Below, in pieces: positions 55,495 to 64,000 of a stretch of DNA of 64,000 nucleotides. Under the pieces are notes generated by a model. That model saw only the letters and a list, made by a program, of their open reading frames with translations, had not been told where the DNA came from and did no database searches. A program made the position numbers and the translations under genes. The stretch covers positions 2,170,001-2,234,000 of the forward strand of contig JANTQA010000032.1 in NCBI GenBank assembly GCA_027625915.1. Reading direction: 5' to 3'. Every line of letters starts with the position of its first letter. Position 1 is the stretch's first letter. The stretch comes from Anaeramoeba flamelloides. Lineage: Eukaryota > Metamonada > Anaeramoebidae.

Positions 55495-56868
55495 TTAATG
55501 AAGTACCTTAAGGCGTTCAACGCGAGTTTCAAACGGATTCAAAAGACTGTCCTGTACTTTTTTTTTTTTTTTTTTTTTCTGTAAGAGACCATAAGCGATA
55601 TCTGCCATTGCATACCAGTCTTCAAAGGTCATTGTTGGTGATGAGCAAACGTGTTTAATAAACTCTTGTATATTTTCCAAAAGAGGGTGTTGGATATTTG
55701 CCTTTTCGATTAGTTGCAACTTTTTTTTTTCATAAAACAGGGGAGTTCCACGGAGTAGAATTAAAGGAAACGCATCAATGGACGCGCTTGTATTTGCTTC
55801 ACACCATTCAACGTCCTGCTTGAAGGACTCTAAAGTTTGGTGTGGTAAGCCAAAGATCAAAGAAATGTCGTGCGAAATATTATATTTCTGTAGCTCCTTT
55901 ACTTTTGATTTGACGTTCCCTATTGCTTTGTTTATTGGCAGTGCATCGCCATAACGATTAATAACCTGGAAGGACTCTGGGTGCAAAGTTTGTACACCAA
56001 GTTCTAAAACCAAATTCGTCCCAGACTCCATCAGTTCGAGTGCTTTGCGGAGAAACTTTGAATTCAAAATTTCAGGACGAATTTGAAGCGATATTTTGCC
56101 GTTAAAGCCCTTGAAGAGCTCCAAGATATTACACGACCACGCTGTGTTTATATTGAAAGTTGGATCAAGCACTGCAATGTCTTTGACAATCTTGGACTCT
56201 TTGAAATAGCGGATTTCCTTTGCAATACGATCGTAATCAAATTTGTAAGTCTTGCTTTTCATGTCTGCACCACGGTGTTGGCAAAAGGAGCATTTAAAGG
56301 AACACCCACGACGCGTTTCCCAGCGAATAAAGGGGGTCAGGGACAATGTGCCATCGAGATATGGAGACGGTAACAAATGCGGGCGGCAATTTGCACTTTC
56401 CACAAAATCCTTGGTCCCTGAGAGATGAAGCCCCTGTACGTTTGCTTTGCCTTGATACAATTCCAAAAGCGCACTTTCTGCATAGCCACGAATGAACATG
56501 TCAGCGTCCTCATAATAGCACTCAAGTGCGTTCCTTTCCAAAACATGCGAGACCTGTGGCCCCGCGATGCCAACACGACCTAAAAAATGATGAACGTTTT
56601 TTAACTTGTGAATAATTTCTTGAATGTAGGCCTCGTTCCAAATAAACGCACCAAACCAGACATCAGCGTTCCTCTTGTTTGAAGTCTTGAGAATATCTTG
56701 AACGACAGAATCGATCGTAAAATTCTTAGACGCGACGTTGTAGCTTCTTGAATTGTGCTCGATCGAGTGACATTTAAGAGTGCTTAGAATTGATCCAATA
56801 CCTAGAGACGTGATTGGATCCTTGGCACGGCAATGGTTGAGCGATATTAAATTGCAAATACTTTTCAT
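55495..56868 (-). CDS. B12-binding-type radical SAM enzyme, bacterial-like (457 residues)
   Basis: This is a radical S-adenosylmethionine enzyme; the substrate is unknown. The cluster motif CSFKCSFC (Cys189, 193, 196, the CxxxCxxC signature) follows TPFIRWETRRG, the usual lead-in. The N-terminal 150 residues resemble a degenerate cobalamin-binding Rossmann domain (ADVWFGAFIWN, GRVGIAGPQVS, DADMFIRGYAE), as in the B12-binding radical SAM group. TIM-barrel landmarks follow: DPTFNIN, LQIRPEIL, LELGVQTLHPES, ISLIFGLPHQTLESF and FPLILLRGTPL. A Lys run near residue 430 is encoded by a long A tract. The gene is intronless and far more GC-rich than its flanks: one 60-base line inside (56281-56340) has 31 G+C, one just upstream (57001-57060) has 11. 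That and the family's mainly prokaryotic distribution suggest transfer from a bacterium (inference). The frame is open and complete. Confidence 0.85.
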   Translation of the reverse strand: MKSICNLISLNHCRAKDPITSLGIGSILSTLKCHSIEHNSRSYNVASKNFTIDSVVQDILKTSNKRNADVWFGAFIWNEAYIQEIIHKLKNVHHFLGRVGIAGPQVSHVLERNALECYYEDADMFIRGYAESALLELYQGKANVQGLHLSGTKDFVESANCRPHLLPSPYLDGTLSLTPFIRWETRRGCSFKCSFCQHRGADMKSKTYKFDYDRIAKEIRYFKESKIVKDIAVLDPTFNINTAWSCNILELFKGFNGKISLQIRPEILNSKFLRKALELMESGTNLVLELGVQTLHPESFQVINRYGDALPINKAIGNVKSKVKELQKYNISHDISLIFGLPHQTLESFKQDVEWCEANTSASIDAFPLILLRGTPLFYEKKKLQLIEKANIQHPLLENIQEFIKHVCSSPTMTFEDWYAMADIAYGLLQKKKKKKKVQDSLLNPFETRVERLKVLH

Positions 56869-57639
56869 TTAAGGTAATTTTTAAAAAAATGGAGAAATAA
56901 TTTGACTAATAAAGCAATCGAAAAAAGATCAATCGTTCAAAAATTTAAAAAATAATTTTTCGTTGATAGTAAATTTTTCCTTTCGAGTTCCTCAGTAAGA
57001 TATTATACCACCTAATAAATTAAATTATCAAAAATCTTTTTTTTTAAACTCTGAGTTTACAAACAGTCAATGAAAGGAACTAATGGAACTTTCTTAATCA
57101 GAAAATAAGAAAAAAAATTTTGATTTCTTCTGACAAGAAACCTAATAATTTCTATTTATTAATAAACCCTGATTTCGTCACTACACAATAATATATCTAA
57201 ATAAAGAAAAGTTGAAAGATGCAAGAATCAATATTGTTAGATTACAACAGTTCTGAAAAAGAATAAAGTCTTTTTGAAAGTAGAATTGAATATTTATAAC
57301 ATAATTGCAATTCGTACCTAAAAAAAAATAATTGCTATGGAAACACATTTTGAATATTACTAAACTATTTAAAACTAATCTCAATATTGTTATGGTAAAC
57401 GTTTAAAGTGTCAGAACAAGAACTATTTTCGATTACAATCTTTTAGGGACTAGTAACTCTTCTAATTATTTTCTTTCCTCAAAAGTAATAGAGTAATTAT
57501 TTTCACAAGGAAATCTTTAAATTTGATAGGAAACTTCATTCATCAACTTTAGAGAAATGAGTTTACATTTTTTAAAGAAGTTTAATTTTTCCGATTAAAT
57601 TTTCAGTCACAAGAACTTTTTACTTTTTTTTTTTACAAA

Positions 57640-58235
57640 TTATATATATGCCCCTACGACCCAAAAAACACTAAAAATGAAAAACTGAACAATTACTTTC
57701 CATTAATTCAATTAAAAAAACTAAATGAAAAAATTAAAATAAATAAAGTTTCAATTTAACTTTATCTTGAAAACATTTTTTGCCAAAAGCATTGAATTCA
57801 ATATTGAAATTATGTATATTTTTAGATTCACTCTCTTGTTTTAACTCATTTACTAAAACAAATTCTAAATTCTGGGAATTTTCTTTTCACAAAAGGCACT
57901 AATTTGGTCTTAAAATGTTTTTTTTATTTTCAAAAGGTAAAATTAAAAAAAAAGTTATTTAAAAGGATAAACTTTCTGGAAAATAACCTAATTTAATATA
58001 TTAACTTATTCTTTGATTTCAAACTTTTCTCAACCCCAATTTTTCAAAAAAAAAATAAAAAAGTGCACACTAATTTCAAAAATTATTTTCAATATTCCAA
58101 AGTTGAGTGTTGTTTTTATTCTAAAAAAAATTATCACAGTGGTTAATTGAATTAAGTTATGAACTTAATTTCGAAAATATTAATCAGAAAAAAATAGTGC
58201 TTAATTTTATTAAGTACATATATACTGTTATATTC
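57640..58235 (-). repeat. 600-bp dispersed repeat, copy 2 (inverted)
   Basis: The reverse complement aligns with 30880-31485, including CCCCTACGACCCAAAAAACA, AAAGGCACTAATTTGGTCTT and the CTCAACCCCAATTTTTC segment. Non-coding. Confidence 0.75.
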
Positions 58236-58490
58236 TAATAAATTTCAAAAAATTTTTCGTTCATTTTCGATTTGTATCAATCTTCGAACTGTTTCTTATC
58301 AAATAGTATCTGACAAAAAATATTTTGAAGAACAACTAATTTTCCAGAGTTTCTTAACACTTGACTTGATAAAATGCTTTATTCAAAACTTGAGCATAAT
58401 ATTTTCAAAAGTAAAATCAAGTAAAAATTTACCAAGATAAATTTCAATTTATCAGTATATTGGTCAATTTATTTTGAATTATATCCAATA

Positions 58491-58718
58491 ATGAAATATT
58501 TCAATTGGGGAAAATATTTCTCTTCAAAAAAAATTAACTCATTTATACATAGAACTATTAACAATAATACAATATTATCTCATATGAAAAAAAAAATATA
58601 TTCACCACATTTTTTGGATGAGTTTATAAACCATTTTCTAGCCATAGGGTCCCAGTTGTGTTTGAGAAAACACACGTTTAAAGTATTTGAAGATTTTTTA
58701 AGTAAAAATTTATTTTGA
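58491..58718 (+). CDS. Hypothetical 75-residue protein
   Basis: A short frame beginning MKYFNWGKYFSSKK with a basic, aromatic N-terminus and a better-balanced second half (SPHFLDEFINHFLAIGSQLCLRKHTFKVFEDFL). The second half faintly recalls the F-I-N...G...F pattern of organellar ribosomal protein uS7, but the resemblance is too weak to name it. No splice context was worked out. It may be a small gene, an exon or chance. Confidence 0.25.
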   Translation: MKYFNWGKYFSSKKINSFIHRTINNNTILSHMKKKIYSPHFLDEFINHFLAIGSQLCLRKHTFKVFEDFLSKNLF

Positions 58719-59408
58719 TAATTTTCAAAATTGAAATCAATTTTTTCACATTTTTACTTGTTTTTTTTTTTATTTCTTATTGTAATAGTAATTCATTTGC
58801 AATTTTTTTTTTCTTGCAAGATCAAGAGTCACTTGGTAAAAAAGTGTAATTCTATTGTTATTGAAAAAGTAAAAATGATTGAAGAGAAATAAAATTGATT
58901 TCTATTGTAATTTTATTTGGATCTTCAATAGGAGATCAAAATGAACATTGATGTTTTTCTCAAATAGGTTTTCTTAAGAATTTTAGTTTTTCAATTTTTA
59001 AAGAAAATCTATGAAGATTTATTAGTTTTACTCCATATTAGGATCAACTATTCTCTTAAGTTTATTATTCTACTTATTTCTTATTTGTTCTTCAAAGGTC
59101 AATTATAAATAAATAATTGATATTTGTATAAAATGATTGGGCCGACTTTGGCTGAAACAAAGTTAATTATAAATTTTGAAAATAGAAAATAAGATTCTTC
59201 AAAAAAAAAAATAAATAAATTGAAATGTTAAAAAGAAAGAAATTATTGAGTAATAGAAATTTTGAATTCTTATTCAATAGCTGTTTAAATTTAAAAATTG
59301 TAAAAAAAAAAAAAAAAAAAGCAATAACAAGTTATTGTTTAATAAATAAATAAAATATTAATGGTAAATATTGTATTTTTGTTATTAAGAAATATTCGAA
59401 TCGATAAT

Positions 59409-61745
59409 TTAATCAGAAAAATATTCAAATGGTTCGGGTGGTTCAGGCTCTTTTTCTTCTTCTTTTTTTTCAGTAGTATCAAATGCAATTTCGATTAATT
59501 CTTCTTCTTCATCTGGCTTTGTATCTAATAACATTACGATTCCAAATTTAGCACTTTCCTTTATTGGCTTATATCTTGGATCAATATCAAAGGTGATATA
59601 TTTTCTTTGATCTAATGTAATTCTAGTTGGATTTTCCAAAATTTCTTCTTCTGGTTCTTCTTCTTTTTTTTCCTCTTCCGTTTCCTCTTCCTCTTCCTTT
59701 TCCTTTTCCTTTTCCTTTTCCTTTTCTTTTTCTTTTTCGTTTGTTTCTTCTTCTTCAATTATTTTCTTATCATCCTTTTTCTTTTCATCAACTTCTTCTG
59801 AATCCATTTGTGAATTATCTTCATTTAATTTTTTTTGTTCCGCCTTTTCTTCTTGTCTTCGTTGTTCCTTTTTAGTTACTGATAACACAGCTGTTTCAAC
59901 TTTTTTTTCAACTTTTTTTTTCTCAACTAGGGGGTTTGGATAAGCAAACAAACTAGGTTTAGCGTTTGATTTTACTTTAAACTTGGGCATATTCAAATCT
60001 TTATTTAAACCAATCAAGGCGGTGGGTTGGAATGCTAAGGAAATAAAATATGTCAAGGGATGCCAAAACCAGTATTGGGAGAAAATTGCCAACCCAACAA
60101 TGGCTGTCATATCATTTTCCCCGGTGGTAGTTTGCATGCTAATTGTAACATTTCTACCACCAGCGTCAATTAAACCAGCGCCTAAAATTGCACCCATTTT
60201 GGTCATTTTATGTTCGTATTTATCTGAAACTATTTCGTAAAACTGTTCTTTAATTTTGGAAACCTTAGGTTCCTGCTTTTCATTGAATTGCATCAAGACC
60301 ATTCCGGTGGCAATTAATGCTCCCTGTCTAACAATATTGTTAAGATCCTTTGTCAGGGGTTCCAATAATTCAAGTGCATCCCTATTGGCCGTTCCTGCGC
60401 AGGTGATACCTAAAGCCATTGCTGCGCCAAATCTTACAGAGTTATTATATGATTTTGCAAGTAAGGAAAGGGTCTTTGGCACCTGCTTGGGTTCCTTAAA
60501 CAAGAGAAATCCGATGGCAATTACTGCTGCCCTCCTGACATCGTCATTAACATCACTGACAGCGACATGTAATAATTTTTTGAGAGCCTTTTCATTGGAT
60601 GTACCTGCATATGCCATGGCGATGGTAAACATGGCGCCATATCTTAGAATGGAATCCTTATCGGAAGATAATTGCTCGATCAACCCCTCTGCCTCTTGTT
60701 CCTTGCCGTACATTATGAGGGACATTCCAACGGATACGCCTCTAATGATTTTTTCATGTTCAGTTTGATGTGCATAGTTCCACATTTCTTGGATCGCCTT
60801 ACTATTGCCTGTCCCAAGCATTAACAATCCCATGGCAATACCCGCTGCCTCGCCGGCTACAGCATCATCGTTATATAGCACGCCTCTTAATTCCTCATAT
60901 ATGTTCATATCTCCAACCGCCATTGAAGAGAGCCCGATTCCTAAGCAGGCACCGTGCTGAATAATATTGTTCCTTTGGCAATTCTTTAACGCTTCAAGTA
61001 AAAATGGTGTAACTTCTTCACCGTGCTTGGTATTAATTAACCCAAGTGCGTATAATGACCCCCCCTCTGAATATGGTGAGCTTCCGCCACTTCCCTGTGG
61101 CAAATATGGTTCCAAAATTGTAAATGCCTTATCTAAATGGCCCTTGTGTATCAAGCCTAAACTTGCTGTTGAGCAAAACTTTGCCCAATTGGAAATATTC
61201 GCTAACCACCCCAAGTTTTCCCTTAAAAATACATCGGAAGTGGTTCCACAAGAGATTAGCCCATGAGACATAACAATCATGGACGTTAATAGGGAATGTC
61301 TTGAATCAGTTTTTTCTTTTAATCTAATCAAATTTTGTAAATCTGTTTTATTATTTCGATTTAAAAACTGTAAATGTAAATTGATCGTCGTCTTTCCGGA
61401 TAAAATGGATTTGATTTGATCCATTTTTTTAATATATTCTAATCTCTTTTGCTCCATTGGTGTATATTCGGCAACAATTCCATCCTTTTCAACAGGCTTG
61501 TTGACTGGGATAGGATCTGGCAATAATAAAACTAATTCATTAAGAAAATGTTGTGATGCATTTTCATATAAATCAAATGCAATTTGGCATGCATTTAAAT
61601 TGGACTCTTTGGACTTTTCCAAAATTAATTCATTTAAGATTTCAGATAATCTCTCAACATCATTTAAAAATAATAAGATATCACAAATATTGATATAATC
61701 TAATTCCGGTCGGCTTTCATAGATTTCTAATAACACAGTTAAAAC
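59409..61745 (-). CDS. RPN2: 26S proteasome regulatory subunit Rpn2/PSMD1, large 3' exon
   Basis: Rpn2 is the scaffold of the proteasome 19S base that holds Rpn13 and contacts Rpn1 and the ATPases. The exon opens in phase 0 after an AATAG acceptor with VLTVLLEIYESRPELDYIN, equivalent to human PSMD1 around residue 195 (KVLRVLVKIYMN). It runs 778 codons to the stop. The proteasome/cyclosome repeats are clear (GGSLYALGLINTKHG, GEAAGIAMGLLMLG, DVNDDVRRAAVIAIGFLLF, VRFGAAMALGITCAGT, VRQGALIATGMVLMQ), then GGRNVTISMQ, FWHPLTYFISLAFQPT and GLNKDLNMPKFKVKSNAKPSL. An expanded Lys/Glu low-complexity insert (KEKEKEK...) precedes the conserved end EPEPPEPFEYFSD (human EPEPPEPFEYIDD), the Rpn13-binding tail. 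The N-terminal 190 or so residues must lie on upstream exons that I cannot find before the window ends. Confidence 0.95.
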   Translation of the reverse strand, partial: VLTVLLEIYESRPELDYINICDILLFLNDVERLSEILNELILEKSKESNLNACQIAFDLYENASQHFLNELVLLLPDPIPVNKPVEKDGIVAEYTPMEQKRLEYIKKMDQIKSILSGKTTINLHLQFLNRNNKTDLQNLIRLKEKTDSRHSLLTSMIVMSHGLISCGTTSDVFLRENLGWLANISNWAKFCSTASLGLIHKGHLDKAFTILEPYLPQGSGGSSPYSEGGSLYALGLINTKHGEEVTPFLLEALKNCQRNNIIQHGACLGIGLSSMAVGDMNIYEELRGVLYNDDAVAGEAAGIAMGLLMLGTGNSKAIQEMWNYAHQTEHEKIIRGVSVGMSLIMYGKEQEAEGLIEQLSSDKDSILRYGAMFTIAMAYAGTSNEKALKKLLHVAVSDVNDDVRRAAVIAIGFLLFKEPKQVPKTLSLLAKSYNNSVRFGAAMALGITCAGTANRDALELLEPLTKDLNNIVRQGALIATGMVLMQFNEKQEPKVSKIKEQFYEIVSDKYEHKMTKMGAILGAGLIDAGGRNVTISMQTTTGENDMTAIVGLAIFSQYWFWHPLTYFISLAFQPTALIGLNKDLNMPKFKVKSNAKPSLFAYPNPLVEKKKVEKKVETAVLSVTKKEQRRQEEKAEQKKLNEDNSQMDSEEVDEKKKDDKKIIEEEETNEKEKEKEKEKEKEKEEEEETEEEKKEEEPEEEILENPTRITLDQRKYITFDIDPRYKPIKESAKFGIVMLLDTKPDEEEELIEIAFDTTEKKEEEKEPEPPEPFEYFSD

Positions 61746-62598
61746 CTATTTTTATTAACAGAACGAAGAATTTTTTTTTAAAAGATATAAATGTTTGGAT
61801 ACATTATTAGTTGGGTAAATTGATCATTATGCGGAAATTTTCTTTATAAAATTAAACTTTGATCAATTCCCAAAATATTCGTTTTTTGTGAATTGAAATT
61901 TTAGAAAAAGTTTTTTAATATGGGCATAAAAATTGGTATATTGAAGTTTGCTGACTGTTTTAAAGAGACTTTTGAGAACTTTTTTTATAGTCACCCTTTT
62001 TACTAATGACTATAATACAAAGTTCTTTGATGAATTGAAATGATAAACTTTTTTACTATTTTACTCAACGATTTTTTAAGAGACATTTGAACTATAGAGC
62101 ACTAGTATGTTTTACTCCAATTTCAACATATTATAATGCTTTTGCAATTCTATTGGGTAAATGTTTAGATCTTAATGAGAATAAGAAATTGTTTTTTGAA
62201 TTAGAGTGAATAAAAAACTTGTTTCTTTTGCAGATTTGCCTTCATAAAAGTTAGATGAAATAACCAAGAAAATCCTATAAGTCGAGACTAGATAACAGTC
62301 AATGGAAATATGAAATTATTGAATTTGATCATTCCTGAATAAAAATCTCAAATGGAAAATAAATTGCCCAATCGGTTTTAATTGTAAAGATGGTCGTAAA
62401 AGGAAAAAATTTTCCAATAATATTCGATATATTATTCACTGACCAATAAAGATATCTGAAATTAAAATAGCTCAAACAAATTTAATACCTATTTTTAAAC
62501 TCTTAAAGCCAATTTCATATGGATAGAAAAAACATGGTAACAAAAATCCATAAAGTCAATTTTACGAATGTCACTAATTAAATTCAAAAAAATGTTTA

Positions 62599-62785
62599 CA
62601 GTCAGTTCCACTTTTAAGACACAAACTTTGAGTGAAATTTAAGGAACAACAAAAAATCTCAAATTAAGGCACAATATTCAGATTCTAGTAAAATAATTTG
62701 TAAAAAAATTTTGTGCTTTAATTTGAGATTTTTATGTGAATTAAATTTCGTTGAAAGTTTGTGTCTTAAAAAGTTGAACTGGCTG
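62599..62785. mobile_element. Hairpin MITE, copy 5
   Basis: Left end CAGTCAGTTCCACTTTTAAG, right end the inverse of CAGCCAGTTCAACTTTTTAA, flanked by TA on both sides (TTTA before, TAGT after). Arms carry the AAATTTAAGG and TCTCAAATTAAGGCACA blocks. It lies in the presumed RPN2 intron. Confidence 0.9.
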
Positions 62786-63185
62786 TAGTTAGATTTTCTT
62801 TTTTTCTAAATCTGGTAACGCTACTTTCAAAACAGTTCAATGTTAAAGAGTATTTCAAAGATCAACTTATTTTTCAAAGTTTCTTCACATTTTAGCCAAT
62901 AAAATTCTTTATTCAAAACTTGGGTTAAAAAATTTAAAAATGGGAAATTGAAGTAAAAATTTTAAAACATTGATTGAATTTATTAGTAACAATTAAAATT
63001 CAAATTTCGAAAATTGAAGAGACTTAAATTTTGGTTTCATTTAGTGTTTTTGAATCCTATTTTGATTCAAATAATCTACCTAAATTTTGGGACTTTGGTT
63101 TTTGTTTTAAAATGAAGGAAAACATTCGTAAAAAAAAAAAAATATTTGAAAATTTGAACATTTACAAACTATTGTTTTAAAGCAG

Positions 63186-63635
63186 TGAAAAAAATCCCAG
63201 ACAAGATTTTTAATTGTGAATATTAGTAAAATTATTGTGTAATTTCATTTATTTACAATCAAATTCCTTTTTTTAAGAATCGAACTTTTTCAATTATAAC
63301 TCACCCACTTATTAGAATGATGATTAATGAAATCACACTTGTTCAAAACACCATTCAACCAATCAAAAAACAAGAAGAAAAATTATCGTTTTCCAAACTC
63401 CTAGTAAACCTCAATAAAACCCAATTGTTTTTCAAAAAAGTTGATCTACTTAAGATATCAAACAATAACTCGAGTATTCTAGAGACACCTTACTTTGATG
63501 AACTTTAGGTAGGTTTATTACTAATCTCATAAAAAAATTGGTTATTTATAATACGGATTTGATTGAAAATAATTGAAATTAGACAAAAATTTTACGAATA
63601 TTCACAATTAAAAATCTTGTCAGGGATTTTTTTCA
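63186..63635. mobile_element. 450-bp TIR element carrying a 63-codon open frame
   Basis: Arms 63186-63233 and 63588-63635 are reverse complements over 48 bases with two differences seen (starting TGAAAAAAATCCC, containing GACAAGATTTTTAATTGTG). The GATTTTTAATTG core resembles the ends of the ~390-bp TIR family. Inside, 63317-63508 on the + strand is an open frame (MMINEITLVQNTIQPIKKQ...) with less AT-biased, coding-like sequence and no recognised domain. The frame may be a captured host fragment. Confidence 0.75.
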
Positions 63636-64000
63636 TGTACGGTATTTTTTTCACTACTATAGATTTAAAATAGATTTGATAATTTTTTTCCCATTTAATA
63701 ATTTTTTTCCAGAACAGTAACAAAGAAAGAAATAAACGGATTAGAAAGAGTGTATTTAAAAAATTTTTCCAAAAAATGTCTTTGTTGTGAAAGCTTCCAA
63801 TATAAAAACTAGTTTTAAAAAATTATTTCAAATGGAGTCTATTCATCTTCTTGGATTGTTACTATCAAAACATTTAACATATAAAATAAAAAAAAAAAAT
63901 AAAAAAAAATAAGAATTTGACAGAAAGAAAAAATAAAAAAAAAAAAAAAAAAAATAAAAAAAAATAAAAAAAAAAAAAGAAAAAGAAAATAAAAAAGGAT

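Larger units (their letters stand above)
56869..59408. other. 2.5-kb non-coding region
   Basis: It contains the inverted copy of the 600-bp repeat (57640-58235), a small candidate frame (58491-58718) and the 3' flank of the Rpn2 gene. The remainder is featureless AT-rich DNA. Confidence 0.6.
61746..64000 (-). other. Upstream intron (or flank) of RPN2 with TIR elements
   Basis: No N-terminal Rpn2 exon is visible here, so this is most likely a long intron. It contains a hairpin MITE (62599-62785), a 450-bp TIR element with a small open frame (63186-63635), a segment at about 62870-62990 also seen near 33270-33400, 36140-36240 and 58320-58440, and a simple A-rich end (63880-64000). Confidence 0.55.

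Noticed and set aside
59627-61698. Several + strand frames across the RPN2 exon
   Set aside because: They are antisense shadows of a long conserved coding exon and match nothing recognisable.
1-64000. tRNA genes
   Set aside because: I looked for GGTTCGAATCC-type T-loop sequences on both strands; the few TTCGA sites (for example near 10700 and 16424) lack a matching acceptor stem or anticodon arm.
1-64000. Retrovirus-like, LTR or other capsid-bearing elements
   Set aside because: No long direct terminal repeats and no reverse transcriptase, integrase or capsid-like protein motifs were seen; the dispersed repeats all look like short non-autonomous TIR elements.
1-64000. CRISPR array
   Set aside because: No regularly spaced identical repeats with unique spacers; the tandem repeats present are simple microsatellites.

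Overview
This is a very AT-rich stretch of nuclear DNA from a eukaryotic microbe. GT-AG introns interrupt conserved eukaryotic genes (a TCP-1 chaperonin subunit, a 26S proteasome subunit, a replication protein A small subunit, a calmodulin-like protein and a STRIPAK coiled-coil protein). The predicted proteins carry Gln, Asp and Lys/Glu runs. A free-standing 5S rRNA gene is present. The taxon cannot be fixed from this window. Lys/Glu/Asn/Gln repeats, extreme AT content and one bacterial-looking gene fit an amoeboid or anaeramoebid-type protist best, but that is a low-confidence guess.

Layout. 1-5.1 kb: two exon-like coding blocks of an unrecognised Lys/Asp-rich protein on the + strand, separated by about 4 kb of repeats. 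6.7-12.0 kb: the CCT1 (TCP-1 alpha) gene on the - strand, four exons, with a 3.07-kb second intron full of repeats. 12-17 kb: repeats and blank AT sequence. 17.1-17.9 kb and 22.7-24.5 kb: two unrecognised - strand proteins, the second with acidic, poly-Gln and basic segments like a transcription regulator. 24.5-33.8 kb: repeats. 33.9-34.7 kb: a calmodulin-like gene whose start codon appears to be split by an intron. 41.7-42.4 kb: a short SIKE/FGFR1OP2-like protein on the - strand. 45.0-45.15 kb: 5S rRNA on the - strand. 50.6-51.0 kb: an RPA3-like protein. 55.5-56.9 kb: a GC-rich, intronless, B12-binding-type radical SAM enzyme that looks bacterial, with a 235-bp near-perfect palindrome just past its 3' end. 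59.4-61.7 kb: the large 3' exon of proteasome subunit Rpn2/PSMD1; its N-terminal exons lie upstream, probably beyond the window.

Most of the window is non-coding and is built from dispersed non-autonomous repeats with terminal inverted repeats. At least six families can be told apart by eye. They include a 190-200-bp hairpin MITE with TA target duplications (five full copies), a roughly 510-540-bp TIR family (four to five copies), a roughly 390-bp TIR family (three copies), and a 1.3-1.8-kb composite repeat (three copies, two carrying an extra 600-700-bp modular block). The genes are ordinary housekeeping genes with no sign of operon-like cooperation. The most unusual items are the bacterial-type radical SAM gene, the palindromes, and inverted-repeat arms that match each other better than they match their relatives. 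No retrovirus-like or other capsid-bearing element was recognised.
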